A stretch of 64,000 nt of DNA, taken from contig NZ_CP011868.1 in the NCBI RefSeq assembly GCF_001294645.1, forward strand, positions 1-64,000, read 5' to 3'. Under the pieces are notes generated by a model. It was not told the origin of the DNA. It saw only the letters and a program-made list of their open reading frames with translations, and did no database searches. Below are positions 51,628 to 62,597 of the stretch, piece after piece. Position 1 is the stretch's first letter. Every line of letters starts with the position of its first letter. Origin of the DNA: Pseudonocardia sp. HH130629-09. GTDB lineage: Bacteria > Actinomycetota > Actinomycetes > Mycobacteriales > Pseudonocardiaceae. The position numbers and the translations under genes are program-made.

Positions 51628-52719
51628 TCATCCTCCGATCGCGCTCATCGGGCGCGCAGGCTGCAGGAATCCGGGGTCGTCGATGCCGTGGCCGGCCTTC
51701 TTGCCCCACATCGCGTCGCGCCAGACGTCGGCGATCTCGGCGTCGGTCGCGCCGCCGCGGAGCATGGCGCGCAGGTCGGTCTCGCCGGTGGCGAACAGGC
51801 AGGTGCGGACCTGGCCGTCGGCGGTGAGCCGGGTCCGGTCGCAGGCCCCGCAGAACGGGCGGGTCACCGAGGCGATCACACCGACGGTGGCCGGGCCCCC
51901 GGCGGTGCCGATGCTCGTTCCGTCCAGCCTGCTCTCGACCACGAACTTCTCGGCGGGCGCCCCGCCGCGGTCCTCGTCGGACGGGGTGAGCACGAAGCGC
52001 TCCTCGAGCCGCGCCAGGATCTCGTCGGCGGTGATCATCTCGGTGCGACGCCAGCCGTGCTGGGCGTCCAGCGGCATCTGCTCGATGAACCGCAGCTGGT
52101 AGCCGTGGGCCAGCGCGAACTCCAGAAGGTCCGCGGCCTCGTCGTCGTTGACGCCGCGCAGCAGCACCGCGTTGATCTTGACCGGGGCCAGGCCCGCGGC
52201 CTGCGCGGCGGCCATCCCGTCGATGACGTCCGACAGCCGGTCGCGCCGGGTGATCTGCGCGAACCGCTCCGGGCGCAGGGTGTCCATCGAGACGTTGAGC
52301 CGGTTCACCCCGGCCGCCGCGAGGGCCTCGGCGCGACGGGCGAGCCCGATGCCGTTGGTCGTCAGCGAGATGTCCGGGCGGGGCTCCAGCGCCGACGCGG
52401 CGGCGAAGATGTCCTCCAGTCCCTTGCGCAGCAGCGGCTCGCCGCCGGTGAACCGCAGCTCCTCGACACCGAGATCCCGCACGGCGAGCGCGATCAGCCG
52501 GTTCAGCTCCGCGTCGGTCAGCTGCTCGGAGCGCGGCATCCAGTCCAGGCCCTCGGCGGGCATGCAGTAGGTGCAGCGCAGGTTGCAGCGGTCGGTGAGC
52601 GAGATCCGCAGGTCGGTCGCGACCCGTCCGAACCCGTCGACGAGACGGGGGTCGGCCGGGCGGGACGGGTCCCGGGACGTGCCGCCCCGCAGCGACGGCA
52701 GGCCGAGCTGGGTGGTCAT
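51628..52719 (-). CDS. moaA: GTP 3',8-cyclase, molybdenum cofactor biosynthesis
   Basis: This 363-residue radical SAM enzyme catalyses the first step of Moco synthesis with MoaC. The SAM cluster motif is RCNLRCTYCMP, with RFTGGEPLLRKGL behind it. The substrate-side [4Fe-4S] cysteines are in RPFCGACDRTRLTADGQVRTC, and the C-terminus ends in IGG, the conserved Gly-Gly. The length is normal. Together with moaD and modBC it supports the Mo hydroxylase encoded by coxSLM 15 kb away. Confidence 0.95.
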   Translation of the reverse strand: MTTQLGLPSLRGGTSRDPSRPADPRLVDGFGRVATDLRISLTDRCNLRCTYCMPAEGLDWMPRSEQLTDAELNRLIALAVRDLGVEELRFTGGEPLLRKGLEDIFAAASALEPRPDISLTTNGIGLARRAEALAAAGVNRLNVSMDTLRPERFAQITRRDRLSDVIDGMAAAQAAGLAPVKINAVLLRGVNDDEAADLLEFALAHGYQLRFIEQMPLDAQHGWRRTEMITADEILARLEERFVLTPSDEDRGGAPAEKFVVESRLDGTSIGTAGGPATVGVIASVTRPFCGACDRTRLTADGQVRTCLFATGETDLRAMLRGGATDAEIADVWRDAMWGKKAGHGIDDPGFLQPARPMSAIGG

Positions 52720-52783
52720 GGGCCGAGGCTAGCCGCCGACGGCGACGCTCGCCCAGGGCGGGTTTCCGCAGCTCAGACCGGTA

Positions 52784-52831
52784 TTCCGCACCCGCGGACG
52801 TGGATGCGGCCACGTTGTCGCAGGTGCGGAA
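52784..52831 (-). terminator. Compound hairpin between the acyl-CoA dehydrogenase gene and moaA
   Basis: TTCCGCACC (52784-52792) pairs with GGTGCGGAA (52823-52831). Inside lies a second stem, ACGTGG/CCACGT (52798-52815). It is downstream of the acyl-CoA dehydrogenase stop on the minus strand, so termination is plausible. It also lies in the moaA upstream region, where it could matter for regulation. Confidence 0.5.
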
Positions 52832-52866
52832 CTAGTCACCGTGTACCTAGTCGAAGAACTAGTCAC
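52829..52866. repeat. 11-nt direct repeats GAACTAGTCAC
   Basis: GAACTAGTCAC occurs at 52829-52839 and 52856-52866, with a third CCTAGTC between them. The patch is unusually AT-rich. It ends 4 nt before the acyl-CoA dehydrogenase stop. Function unknown; binding sites for a regulator are possible. Confidence 0.6.
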
Positions 52867-52870
52867 ACAG

Positions 52871-54091
52871 TTACGTCCGGTGGGCCTTCAGCTCCTGCCG
52901 GGCGACGGAGCGGACGTGCACCTCGTCCGGTCCGTCGGCGAAGCGCAGGGCACGCGCCCACGCGTAGAAGTAGGCCAGCGGGGTGTCGTCGCTCATCGCC
53001 GCGCCGCCGTGCACCTGCATCGCCCGGTCGATCACCGTGCAGGCCATCCGGGGCACCACGACCTTGATCGAGGCGATCTCGGTCGCCGCGCCCTTGGCGC
53101 CGTGCGCGTCGATCAGCCAGGCCGTCTTCAGGGTGAGCAGCCGGGCCTGCTCGATCTCCATCCGGGACAGCGCGATCTGCTCGCGCACCACGCCCTGGTC
53201 GGCCAGCGGCCCGCCGAAGGCCACCCGCGACCGTGCGCGCTCGGTCATCAGGTGCAGGGCACGCTCGGCCATGCCGATCAGCCGCATGCAGTGGTGGATC
53301 CGGCCGGGGCCCAGGCGGGCCTGGGCGATCGCGAAGCCGCCGCCCTCCTCGCCGAGCAGGTTCGACGTGGGCACCCGCACGCCGTCGAACCGCAGCTCGG
53401 AGTGCCCGTGCTGGTCCTGGTAGCCGAAGGTCGGCAGGTGCCGCTCGATGGTGAGGCCCGGGGTGTCGCGCGGGACCAGGATCATCGACTGGCGGCGGTG
53501 GTTCGACACGGTGTCGTCGTCGTCCGCGGCGGTCTTGCCCATGACGATGAAGATCCGGCAGCGCTCGTCGGCGGCCCCGGAGATCCACCACTTGCGGCCG
53601 TCGATGACGTAGTCGTCGCCGTCGCGCCGGATCCGGGTCTGGATGTTGGTGGCGTCGGAGGAGGCGACGTCCGGCTCGGTCATCGCGAACGCCGAGCGGA
53701 TCTCGCCCGCCAGCAGCGGTTCCAGCCACTCCTGCTTCTGCGCGGGGGTGCCGAACAGGTGCAGGGTCTCCATGTTCCCGGTGTCGGGGGCCTGGCAGTT
53801 GATGACCTCGGGGGCGATCACCGGAGACCAGCCGGACACCTCGGCGACCGCGGCGTAGTCCACGTTGGACAGGCCCGAGACGTCGGGCAGGAACAGGTTC
53901 CACAGGCCCCGCTCGCGGGCCTCGGTCTTCAGCTCCTCCACCACCGGTGGCAGGTCCCACTCCTGCGGCGTGCCGCGCCGCTGCGCACGGAATGCGTCGT
54001 AGGCGGCCTCGGACGGCAGGATGCGCTCGTCGAGGAAGGCGCGCATGCGCCCGGTGTAGTCGGCGGCCACGGCGCTGGGTGCGAAGTCCAC
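52871..54091 (-). CDS. Acyl-CoA dehydrogenase
   Basis: This 406-residue FAD enzyme of beta-oxidation type has the FAD/substrate motifs [20 protein letters not shown] and [18 protein letters not shown]. The C-terminal helix bundle has [29 protein letters not shown], and the conserved Arg loop is [16 protein letters not shown]. It is most like the ACAD10/11-type group that acts on longer or modified chains, but the substrate cannot be fixed. The start codon is GTG at 54091. It is divergent from the Mo regulator gene. Confidence 0.9.
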   Translation of the reverse strand: MDFAPSAVAADYTGRMRAFLDERILPSEAAYDAFRAQRRGTPQEWDLPPVVEELKTEARERGLWNLFLPDVSGLSNVDYAAVAEVSGWSPVIAPEVINCQAPDTGNMETLHLFGTPAQKQEWLEPLLAGEIRSAFAMTEPDVASSDATNIQTRIRRDGDDYVIDGRKWWISGAADERCRIFIVMGKTAADDDDTVSNHRRQSMILVPRDTPGLTIERHLPTFGYQDQHGHSELRFDGVRVPTSNLLGEEGGGFAIAQARLGPGRIHHCMRLIGMAERALHLMTERARSRVAFGGPLADQGVVREQIALSRMEIEQARLLTLKTAWLIDAHGAKGAATEIASIKVVVPRMACTVIDRAMQVHGGAAMSDDTPLAYFYAWARALRFADGPDEVHVRSVARQELKAHRT

Positions 54092-54186
54092 GCCGAGGAT
54101 CAGACCACACGCCGTCGTCGGGTGGCAGGTCGTGGGTCGACGGTCCGCCGTGGCCTCGCCGCAGGCGCGACCCTAGTATCGCGACC

Positions 54187-54591
54187 GTGCCGCACTTCAG
54201 GATCTCCGAGGCCGCCCGACTGCTCGGCGTCAGCGACGACACCGTCCGCCGCTGGGTGGACGCGGGGACGCTGCCGGTGCAGGCCGACGCGTCGAACCGC
54301 AAGGTCATCGACGGTGCCGCGCTCGCCGCGTTCGCCCGCGACCACGCTACCGCCCCGCCGGACCCCTCGGTGGTGCAGCGCTCGGCCCGCAACCGGATGG
54401 TCGGTCTGGTCACCTCGGTGCTGGCCGACACGGTGATGGCCCAGGTGGAGATGCAGTGCGGGCCGCACCGCGTGGTGTCGCTGATGAGCAGCGAGGCCGT
54501 GCGCGAGCTCGGTCTCGAGCCCGGTGCGCTCGCCGTGGCGGTGATCAAGTCGACGAACGTGGTGGTGGAGACGCCGGGCGGACACCTGTGA
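54187..54591 (+). CDS. Molybdenum-binding HTH-TOBE (Mop) protein
   Basis: This 134-residue protein has an excisionase/MerR-like helix-turn-helix at the N-terminus (RISEAARLLGVSDDTVRRWV) and a C-terminal TOBE/Mop domain (ARNRMVGLVTSVLADTVMAQ, VAVIKSTNVVVETPGG) that binds molybdate oxyanion. It is probably a molybdate-responsive regulator or store. Its stop overlaps the modB start by 4 nt, so it is the first gene of a mod operon. Such proteins commonly precede modABC in actinobacteria. Confidence 0.9.
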   Translation: MPHFRISEAARLLGVSDDTVRRWVDAGTLPVQADASNRKVIDGAALAAFARDHATAPPDPSVVQRSARNRMVGLVTSVLADTVMAQVEMQCGPHRVVSLMSSEAVRELGLEPGALAVAVIKSTNVVVETPGGHL

Positions 54592-55460
54592 TCCCGGGGG
54601 CCGGCACCGCCCCCGCGCCGGCCCCGACCCGGCGACGTGAGGGCGTGGCCGACCGCCACGGCACCGGCGTCGGCCTGCCGGTCTGGATGTGGGTCCCGGC
54701 CGGCATCGGCTTCGCCGTGATCGCGTTGCCCGTGCTCGGCCTGCTCTGGGAGGCCGACTGGGCCGAGACCCCCCGCCTGCTCACCAGCGAGGCCGCGCTG
54801 TCGGCGCTGCGCCTGTCGCTGCTGACCGCGGCGATCTCCACGACGCTGTGCCTGCTGTTGGGCGGGCCGCTCGCGGTGGTCCTGGCCCGCGGCCGGATTA
54901 ACCGGCTGCCCCGCCTGATGCGCGGGATCCGCTCGGTCGTGCTGCTCCCGCTGGTGTTGCCGCCGGTCGTCGGCGGACTCTCGCTGCTGTTCCTGCTCGG
55001 CGCCAACGGCCTGGTCGGACAGGGGCTGGACACCGCGTTCGGGATCTTCATCCCGTTCTCGACGGCGGCCGTGGTCCTGGCCCAGACCTTCGTCGCGATG
55101 CCGTTCCTGATCGTGTCGCTGGAGGGCGCGCTGCGGACCGCGGGGGAGCGCTACGAGGCGACGGCGGCCACCCTCGGCGCGTCGCCGGGGCTGGCGTTCC
55201 GCCGGGTCACCGTGCCGCTGGTGCTGCCCGGCCTGGCGTCCGGGCTGGTCCTGGCCTTCGCCCGCTGCATGGGTGAGTTCGGTGCGACGATCGCGTTCGC
55301 CGGCAGCCTGGAGGGCACCACCCGGACCCTGCCGCTGCTGGTCTACCTGCAGGGCGAGACCGACGTCGCGGGGGCCGTCGCGCTGTCGCTGCTGCTGGTG
55401 GTCGTGTCGCTGGTGGTGATCGTCGTCGGGCGACCGCGGGGTCTGGACGGCCGCGGATGA
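54588..55460 (+). CDS. modB: Molybdate ABC transporter permease
   Basis: This 290-residue permease has about five to six hydrophobic segments. The coupling loop is YEATAATLGASPGLAFRRVT, and FARCMGEFGATIAFAG is the strong ModB/CysW motif. The N-terminal ~30 residues are Pro/Ala/Arg-rich and cytoplasmic. The GTG overlaps the upstream stop. No modA binding-protein gene lies between it and the HTH-TOBE gene, where it would normally be. Confidence 0.9.
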   Translation: MIPGAGTAPAPAPTRRREGVADRHGTGVGLPVWMWVPAGIGFAVIALPVLGLLWEADWAETPRLLTSEAALSALRLSLLTAAISTTLCLLLGGPLAVVLARGRINRLPRLMRGIRSVVLLPLVLPPVVGGLSLLFLLGANGLVGQGLDTAFGIFIPFSTAAVVLAQTFVAMPFLIVSLEGALRTAGERYEATAATLGASPGLAFRRVTVPLVLPGLASGLVLAFARCMGEFGATIAFAGSLEGTTRTLPLLVYLQGETDVAGAVALSLLLVVVSLVVIVVGRPRGLDGRG

Positions 55461-56572
55461 GCAGCGGCGGCGACACGGTGGAGCTCGGTGTGGAGCTGCG
55501 GGCGAGGCTGGACCGGGACGGGTTCGCCCTGGACCTGGAGCTGTCGGTCGCCGCGGGCGAGGTGCTCGCGGTGCTCGGCCCGAACGGGGCGGGCAAGTCC
55601 ACGATGCTCGGCGTCCTGTCCGGGCTGCTGCGTCCGGACGCCGGGCACCTGCGCGTCGACGGCCGGACGCTGCTCGACACCGCCGATGGGACCTTCGTGC
55701 CGCCGCACCGGCGCGGCGTCGGGCTGCTGGCCCAGGAGCCGCTGCTGTTCCCACACCTGTCGGCGCTGGCGAACGTCGCGTTCGGGCCGCGGGCCCAGGG
55801 CACGCCCCGCGCCGCGGCCGAGTCCCGGGCCCGTGACCTGCTCGACGCCGTCGGTGTCGGCGGGCTCGCCGCCCGCCGCCCCGCGCAGCTCTCCGGCGGG
55901 CAGCAGCAGCGGGTCGCGCTGGCCCGCGCGCTGGCCCCCCGCCCGGGGCTGCTGCTGCTCGACGAGCCGCTCGCCGCTCTCGACGTCGACGCCACCCCCG
56001 CCATGCGCACCCTGCTGCGCCGGGTCATCGCCGACGGCAAGCAGACCGCCCTGCTGGTCACCCACGACGCGCTCGACGCGCTCGTGCTCGCCGACCGCGT
56101 CGTCGTGCTGGACCGGGGCCGGATCGTCGAGTCCGGTCCCGCCCGGGACGTCCTGGCCCGTCCACGGAGCGCGTTCTCCGCCCGGATCGCGGGTCTGGAC
56201 CTGGTACCGGGCACCGCCGAGGGCTCGGGGGTGCGCACCGCCGACGGGACCGAGATCCAGGGCCGCGCGGTCGAGGTCACCGCAGGCGAGCCCGCGGTCG
56301 CCGTGTTCCCGCCGTCGGCGGTGTCGGTGCACGGCAGCAGGCCCGGAGGCAGTCCGCGCAACGTCTTCCCGGTCCGGATCGCTGCGCTGGAGCCGCGCGG
56401 GGACACCGTGCGGCTGCGGGCCGCACCCGTCGCCGGGGGGCCGGACTGGGTGGCCGGGCTGGCCGCCGACGTCACCCCGGCCGCCGTCGCCGAACTGGGT
56501 GTCGAACCCGGTCACGAGGTGTGGTTCGCGGTGAAGGCGACCGAGGTCTCCGTGCACGGCCGGCACGCCTGA
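55457..56572 (+). CDS. modC: Molybdate ABC transporter ATPase
   Basis: This 371-residue ATPase has Walker A VLGPNGAGKSTMLGVLSG, Q-loop GVGLLAQEPLLFPHL, signature QLSGGQQQRVALARAL, Walker B LLLLDEPLAALDVD and H-loop ALLVTHDALDAL. A C-terminal TOBE domain follows (~aa 285-371; NVFPVRIAALEPRGDTVRL). This is the usual ModC layout. The ATG overlaps the modB stop by 4 nt. Confidence 0.92.
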   Translation: MSSGGDTVELGVELRARLDRDGFALDLELSVAAGEVLAVLGPNGAGKSTMLGVLSGLLRPDAGHLRVDGRTLLDTADGTFVPPHRRGVGLLAQEPLLFPHLSALANVAFGPRAQGTPRAAAESRARDLLDAVGVGGLAARRPAQLSGGQQQRVALARALAPRPGLLLLDEPLAALDVDATPAMRTLLRRVIADGKQTALLVTHDALDALVLADRVVVLDRGRIVESGPARDVLARPRSAFSARIAGLDLVPGTAEGSGVRTADGTEIQGRAVEVTAGEPAVAVFPPSAVSVHGSRPGGSPRNVFPVRIAALEPRGDTVRLRAAPVAGGPDWVAGLAADVTPAAVAELGVEPGHEVWFAVKATEVSVHGRHA

Positions 56573-56747
56573 GAGCAGCGACCGATCCGCTGATCGCGCA
56601 GCTCGGTGCCCTGCCGGACCCCGGTCGGCAGGCGTCCCCGCCACCCCCGGTGTCGAAACGCTCCGTCACCCGGGTGGTCCCATGTGTCACCCGGACCACC
56701 ATCGTGTCTCTCGCATCAGGCGTCACAGACGCATAGCGTCGCTGTCT

Positions 56748-57938
56748 GTGAGTCCCCTGCGTCCCAGCGCCGCCCGACTGATCACTGCCAGTGTCCTGGC
56801 GGTCGCGCTCGGTGTTCCTCTCGCGCCGACGGCGTCCGCCACCGAGACGGCGGCGTCGGCGCCTGCCGGATACCTGGTGCAGACGGCGACCGACGGACAG
56901 ACCCGGGCCGCCGCCGAGTCCGTCGGCGTCGAACCCACGGCCACCTTCGACAGCGTGGTGCACGGCTTCGCCGCGGACCTCACCCCCGCCCAGGCGACCG
57001 AGCTGCGCGACCGGCCCGGCGTCGTCGGGGTGGAGGAGGACCGCACGATCTCCCCGCTCGACCCGCAGGCCGTCCACCAGGACGCGCCGGTCGTCCCGCT
57101 CGCCACTGCCGAGCAGGCGCCGGGCAACTGGGGGCTCGACCGCATCGACCAGCCGAACCTGCCGTTGGACGGGCAGTACCGGCACACCGCGACCGGCGCC
57201 GGGGTGGACGTCTTCGTCCTCGACACCGGTGTCGACGCGAGCCACCCGCAGTTCGGCGGCCGGGCGAAGCTCGAGCTCAACACCATCGACCGGACCGACA
57301 CCGACTGCGACGGGCACGGCACGGTCGTCGCGGGGATCGCCGCGTCGACGGACTACGGCGTGGCACCGGGCGCGAACGTGCGCGCGGTGAAGGTACTCGA
57401 CTGCAACGGCACCGGGACGCTGTCGTCGCTGATCGCCGGTCTGGACTGGGTGTCGAAGAACAAGCGCGGCCCCGCGGTCGCGGTGACGTCGTGGAGCTAC
57501 GGCGGCTCGCCGATGCTCCAGCAGGCCGTCCAGCGCATGATCGACTCCGGGGTGTTCGCGGCGTCCTCGGCGGGCAACACCGGCGGCGACGACTGCACCG
57601 CGCTGCCCCGCGCGATCGACGACGTGCTGGTCGTCGCGAACTCGACGATCGACGACAAGCGCGCCTCGAACTCCTCGACCGGCCGCTGTGTCGCGCTCTA
57701 CGCGCCGGGCACCCGGATCGTCGCGCCGGTCCCCGGTGGCGGCACCGCCTCCTACAGCGGGACCTCGATGGCCGCGCCGTTCGCGGCCGGGGTCGCGGCA
57801 CTCTACAAGCAGGCCCGCGGGGACGCCCCGGCCACCACCGTCAAGAAGTGGATCGTCGACAACGCGGTGCCGGGGAAGATCGACGGCGGCGACACCGGCG
57901 GCACCCCGAACCGGCTGCTGCAGACCGGCGGGCTCTAG
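56748..57938 (+). CDS. Secreted subtilisin-like serine protease (S8) with I9 propeptide
   Basis: This 396-residue protease has a signal peptide (ASVLAVALGVPLAPTASA) and an inhibitor-I9 propeptide (YLVQTATDGQTRAAAESV, LRDRPGVVGVEEDRTISPL). The catalytic triad is Asp in VFVLDTGVDASHP, His in CDGHGTVVAGIAAS and Ser in YSGTSMAAPFAAGVAALY. NWGLDRIDQPNLPLDG is the typical proteinase K-like start of the mature enzyme. The GTG at 56748 places the signal peptide at the N-terminus. Its stop codon overlaps the stop of the convergent membrane-protein gene. Confidence 0.93.
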   Translation: MSPLRPSAARLITASVLAVALGVPLAPTASATETAASAPAGYLVQTATDGQTRAAAESVGVEPTATFDSVVHGFAADLTPAQATELRDRPGVVGVEEDRTISPLDPQAVHQDAPVVPLATAEQAPGNWGLDRIDQPNLPLDGQYRHTATGAGVDVFVLDTGVDASHPQFGGRAKLELNTIDRTDTDCDGHGTVVAGIAASTDYGVAPGANVRAVKVLDCNGTGTLSSLIAGLDWVSKNKRGPAVAVTSWSYGGSPMLQQAVQRMIDSGVFAASSAGNTGGDDCTALPRAIDDVLVVANSTIDDKRASNSSTGRCVALYAPGTRIVAPVPGGGTASYSGTSMAAPFAAGVAALYKQARGDAPATTVKKWIVDNAVPGKIDGGDTGGTPNRLLQTGGL

Positions 57939-58597
57939 CTCCGGGCCTCGTCGACCCACTCCCACAGCTCGTACGCGGGCTGGTCGAGCAGGTCGTTCAG
58001 CTCGGCCGGGTCGTACGACGGGGCCGCGACCCACACCGTCTGGTCGGTCCACAGCCAGGCGAGCCGCGGCCCGCCCGTACCGGGCAGGGCGGGCACGCCG
58101 TCCTCCGCCGGGTGGCGGTCCAGCAGCGCGTCCCAGCCGTCCGGTCCCGCCTCGTCGAGCGCGCCGAGCACGGTCCCGCTGGTCACCGGCTCGCCGTGGT
58201 CGGCGACCGATGCCGCGATCCGGTCCGGGTCCACCACCCCGTCCGGCAGCACCCCCGCCGCGACCAGCACGTCCAGCACCCGGTCCAGCCGCTCCCGGCC
58301 CTCCGCCGACAATGCGGGCACCACCCGCACCGCGTCCGGCAGCGTCGAGGTCGCACCGCCCGCGCCGGGCACCACGACCTCCGTCGCCGGCACCGCGGGC
58401 GCGAGCTCGGCCCGGCGCGCGAGCCGCCACGACCGCCGGGCCAGGAACCCGAACACCGCGACGGCCACCGCGGCCGCCACGAACGGGATCGCCCGACCGG
58501 TCTGCAGGCCGGCCACGACGAACCAGCCGCCGACCACCACCGCCCCCGCCACCGAGACTGCTGCGGAGACCCGGTCGACCGTGCCAGGGCGTGCCAT
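57935..58597 (-). CDS. Hypothetical membrane protein
   Basis: This 220-residue protein has two N-terminal transmembrane helices (AAVSVAGAVVVGGWFVVAGL and AIPFVAAAVAVAVFGFLARR) followed by a ~150-residue cytoplasmic part (LDRVLDVLVAAGVLPDGVVD, LAWLWTDQTVWVAAPSYDPA). I do not recognise the family. It is convergent with the protease gene, overlapping by 4 nt, and divergent from the phospholipase D-like gene. Confidence 0.7.
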   Translation of the reverse strand: MARPGTVDRVSAAVSVAGAVVVGGWFVVAGLQTGRAIPFVAAAVAVAVFGFLARRSWRLARRAELAPAVPATEVVVPGAGGATSTLPDAVRVVPALSAEGRERLDRVLDVLVAAGVLPDGVVDPDRIAASVADHGEPVTSGTVLGALDEAGPDGWDALLDRHPAEDGVPALPGTGGPRLAWLWTDQTVWVAAPSYDPAELNDLLDQPAYELWEWVDEARS

Positions 58598-58645
58598 GCC
58601 CGCAGGATAGGCGCGACCCCCGGTCACCCGGATAGCGTCCGGCGC

Positions 58646-60277
58646 ATGCCCGGCACACCCCCCGCCGACCTCGCGTCCCTCACCCGTCGCTACCTCGCCC
58701 CCGCCACCGCCGAGTGCCCCACGTTCGTCGAGGACACCGAGTGGGAGCCGATCATCGACGGCGTCGACTACTTCGCCCGGCTGCGGGACCTGTTCGACCG
58801 GGCGGGACCCGGCGACACGGTGCTGGTCACCGGCCTGAACCTCGAACCCGGCATGGACCTGCGTGGCCTGGCCCCCGACGAGGAGGGCTACGAGGCGCTC
58901 GCCGACCGCTTCGCGCGCCTCGTCGACGCCGGGGTCGACCTGCGCGTGCTGCTCACCGCGGCGGTGTTCTCCGGGTCGGTGCCCGGGGTGGCGATCGGGC
59001 CGTTCCGGGCGAACGCGTTCGCCGCGCTGGAGCTGCGCCGCCGCCCGCAGCTGGCTGGACGGGTGCTGCTCGACTGGTCGGGCTCCGGGATCGGCTGCCA
59101 CCACCAGAAGGTGGTGCTCACCCACGTCGGCGGCGAGCTGACGGCGTTCGTCGGCGGGCTGGACCTGTCCGCCAACCGGTTCGACGCCGAGCCGCACGAC
59201 CGGCTGTCCATCGGCGAGGAGCGCTGGGGCTGGCACGACGGTGCCGCCGCGCTGCGCGGGCCCGGTGCCGCCCGGGTGTGGGAGGTCTACCGCGGCCGGT
59301 GGACCGAGGCCGCCACGCTCCCGCCGCGCCGGTTCATGGTCGGCCCCACCGACTGGGAGCCGATGAACCCCGAGCCGTTCGTCGCCGACCTGCCGCCGTC
59401 GCCACCCGCCCCGCCGTACCCCTCCCCGGGCACCGCGGTGCAGGTCCTGCGCTCGCTGCGGCCGTGGAAGATCGACCACTTCGGGATGCTCTACCGGCGG
59501 CACTGGACGGTGCTCCCGCGGCACGGCGTGCAGGAGGTCTTCCACACGCTGGCCGCGGCGATCCGCGGCGCCCGGCGCTACGTCTACCTGGAGGACCAGT
59601 ACTTCTTCGAGGTCCCGGGCGGGCGACGGGCGTTCCGGCTCTACGGGCTGCTGCGCGACGCCGCCGCCCGCGGGGTGAAGGTCGTGCTCGTCTGCTCGGG
59701 ACGCAAGGAGCCGGTCGACGCCGGGGTGAACAAGTTCCGTCGCCGCGTCACCGGCGACGTCCAGCGCGGCGTGATCGACCAGCTCGCACCGGGCGACCGC
59801 GGCAACGTGATCATGCACCGGATCGAGGACCTCACCGTCCACACCAAGCTCGCGCTGGTCGACGACGTCTTCGCCTCCATCGGGTCGGCCAACTTCTTCT
59901 CCCGCTCGATGCGCGGCACCGACACCGAGCTGTCGACGGCGTTCGTCACCTCCGGCGACCAGGTGCGTGACCTGCGGGTACGGCTGTGGGCCGAGCACCT
60001 GCGCACCGAGCTGACCGACGAGCTCGCCCCCCGGCTGGCCGACCTGGACCTCGCCCTGGGCATGTGGCGGCCGGAGTGGCTGCCGCCGGACGCGCCGGCC
60101 GGGACCTGGCGGGTGCCCGGCTACCCCGCCGGGTTCGCCCCGGCCGAACGGGTGCTGGTGCCGGTCGGGCCCTGGCCCGAGCCCTCCCCGCGGCCGCTGC
60201 GCCGCGCGGCCCACGGGGCACGGCGCGGGGCGGCGAAGGTCGCCGAGTCCGGGAGGCGCCGCCTGTCCTCGTCGTGA
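58646..60277 (+). CDS. Phospholipase D-like protein
   Basis: This 543-residue protein has two HKD motifs: CHHQKVVLTHVGGELTAFVG in the first half, and VHTKLALVDDVFASIGSANF in the second, with the usual GS-x-N. These two halves form one active site in the PLD superfamily (phospholipase D, cardiolipin synthase and others). There is no signal peptide or clear membrane helix, which argues against cardiolipin synthase. YLEDQYFFEVPGGRRAF resembles eukaryotic-type PLD sequences. The C-terminus is Arg/Pro-rich. Confidence 0.87.
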   Translation: MPGTPPADLASLTRRYLAPATAECPTFVEDTEWEPIIDGVDYFARLRDLFDRAGPGDTVLVTGLNLEPGMDLRGLAPDEEGYEALADRFARLVDAGVDLRVLLTAAVFSGSVPGVAIGPFRANAFAALELRRRPQLAGRVLLDWSGSGIGCHHQKVVLTHVGGELTAFVGGLDLSANRFDAEPHDRLSIGEERWGWHDGAAALRGPGAARVWEVYRGRWTEAATLPPRRFMVGPTDWEPMNPEPFVADLPPSPPAPPYPSPGTAVQVLRSLRPWKIDHFGMLYRRHWTVLPRHGVQEVFHTLAAAIRGARRYVYLEDQYFFEVPGGRRAFRLYGLLRDAAARGVKVVLVCSGRKEPVDAGVNKFRRRVTGDVQRGVIDQLAPGDRGNVIMHRIEDLTVHTKLALVDDVFASIGSANFFSRSMRGTDTELSTAFVTSGDQVRDLRVRLWAEHLRTELTDELAPRLADLDLALGMWRPEWLPPDAPAGTWRVPGYPAGFAPAERVLVPVGPWPEPSPRPLRRAAHGARRGAAKVAESGRRRLSSS

Positions 60278-60328
60278 TGTCGCGTGATGCCGACGGGTGT
60301 TGGCAACCGCGTCGTCCGGAGTGAGGAT

Positions 60329-62029
<1,701 letters not shown>

Positions 62030-62134
62030 CCCCGGACGGGTTCCCAGGCGTACCATCGGTGACGGCGCGTCCGGGGAGCCCGGGCGCGTTTGTCGCGCAC
62101 GCAGCAACACAGCAAGCAGGAATCGAGGACGACG

Positions 62135-62521
62135 GTGCCCACCGGCAGGGTGAAGTGGTACGACGCGGAGAAGGGCTTCGGGTTCCTCTCCCAGGACGGC
62201 GGTGAGGACGTCTACGTGCGCAAGGCGGCGCTGCCGTCCGGCGTGGAGGCGCTCAAGTCCGGCCAGCGGGTCGAGTTCGGGATGGCCGAGGGCCGCCGTG
62301 GTCCGCAGGCGCTGTCCGTGCGCATCGTCGAGAAGCAGGCGTCCGCGGTGGAGAACACGCGCCGCCCGGCCGAGGAGCTGCACGGCCTCATCGAGGACAT
62401 GATGGGCCTGCTGGAGAACAAGATCCAGCCGGCGCTGCGGCACGGGCGCTACCCCGACCGCAAGACCTGCAAGCTGGCCGCCGAGGCCGTGCGGGCCGTG
62501 GCCCGCGACCTGGACGGCTGA
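62135..62521 (+). CDS. Cold-shock domain protein with C-terminal helical extension
   Basis: This 128-residue protein begins with an OB-fold cold-shock domain: [19 protein letters not shown] carries the RNP1-like KGFGF, and [10 protein letters not shown] replaces the usual DVFVH. Residues ~70-128 form an extra helical segment ([20 protein letters not shown]). This longer form is typical of actinobacterial CspB-like proteins and is not specific to cold. The GTG at 62135 gives the domain's normal start. Confidence 0.9.
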   Translation: MPTGRVKWYDAEKGFGFLSQDGGEDVYVRKAALPSGVEALKSGQRVEFGMAEGRRGPQALSVRIVEKQASAVENTRRPAEELHGLIEDMMGLLENKIQPALRHGRYPDRKTCKLAAEAVRAVARDLDG

Positions 62522-62529
62522 CCCACACG

Positions 62530-62550
62530 CCCCGCCGGGCCGCGGCGGGG
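62530..62550 (+). terminator. Hairpin after the cold-shock gene
   Basis: CCCCGCCG / CGGCGGGG with a 5-nt loop lies 8 nt after the stop, followed by a GGGGC-rich run. It is a likely terminator of the L-shaped type without a T-tract. Confidence 0.5.
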
Positions 62551-62597
62551 CGGGGCGGGGCGGAATGGTCGCGGGGGCGGGCGGTGTTGGGGCGGGT

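Noticed and set aside
58646-60277. Cardiolipin synthase
   Set aside because: Two HKD motifs are present, but the N-terminal membrane helices typical of bacterial cardiolipin synthases are absent.
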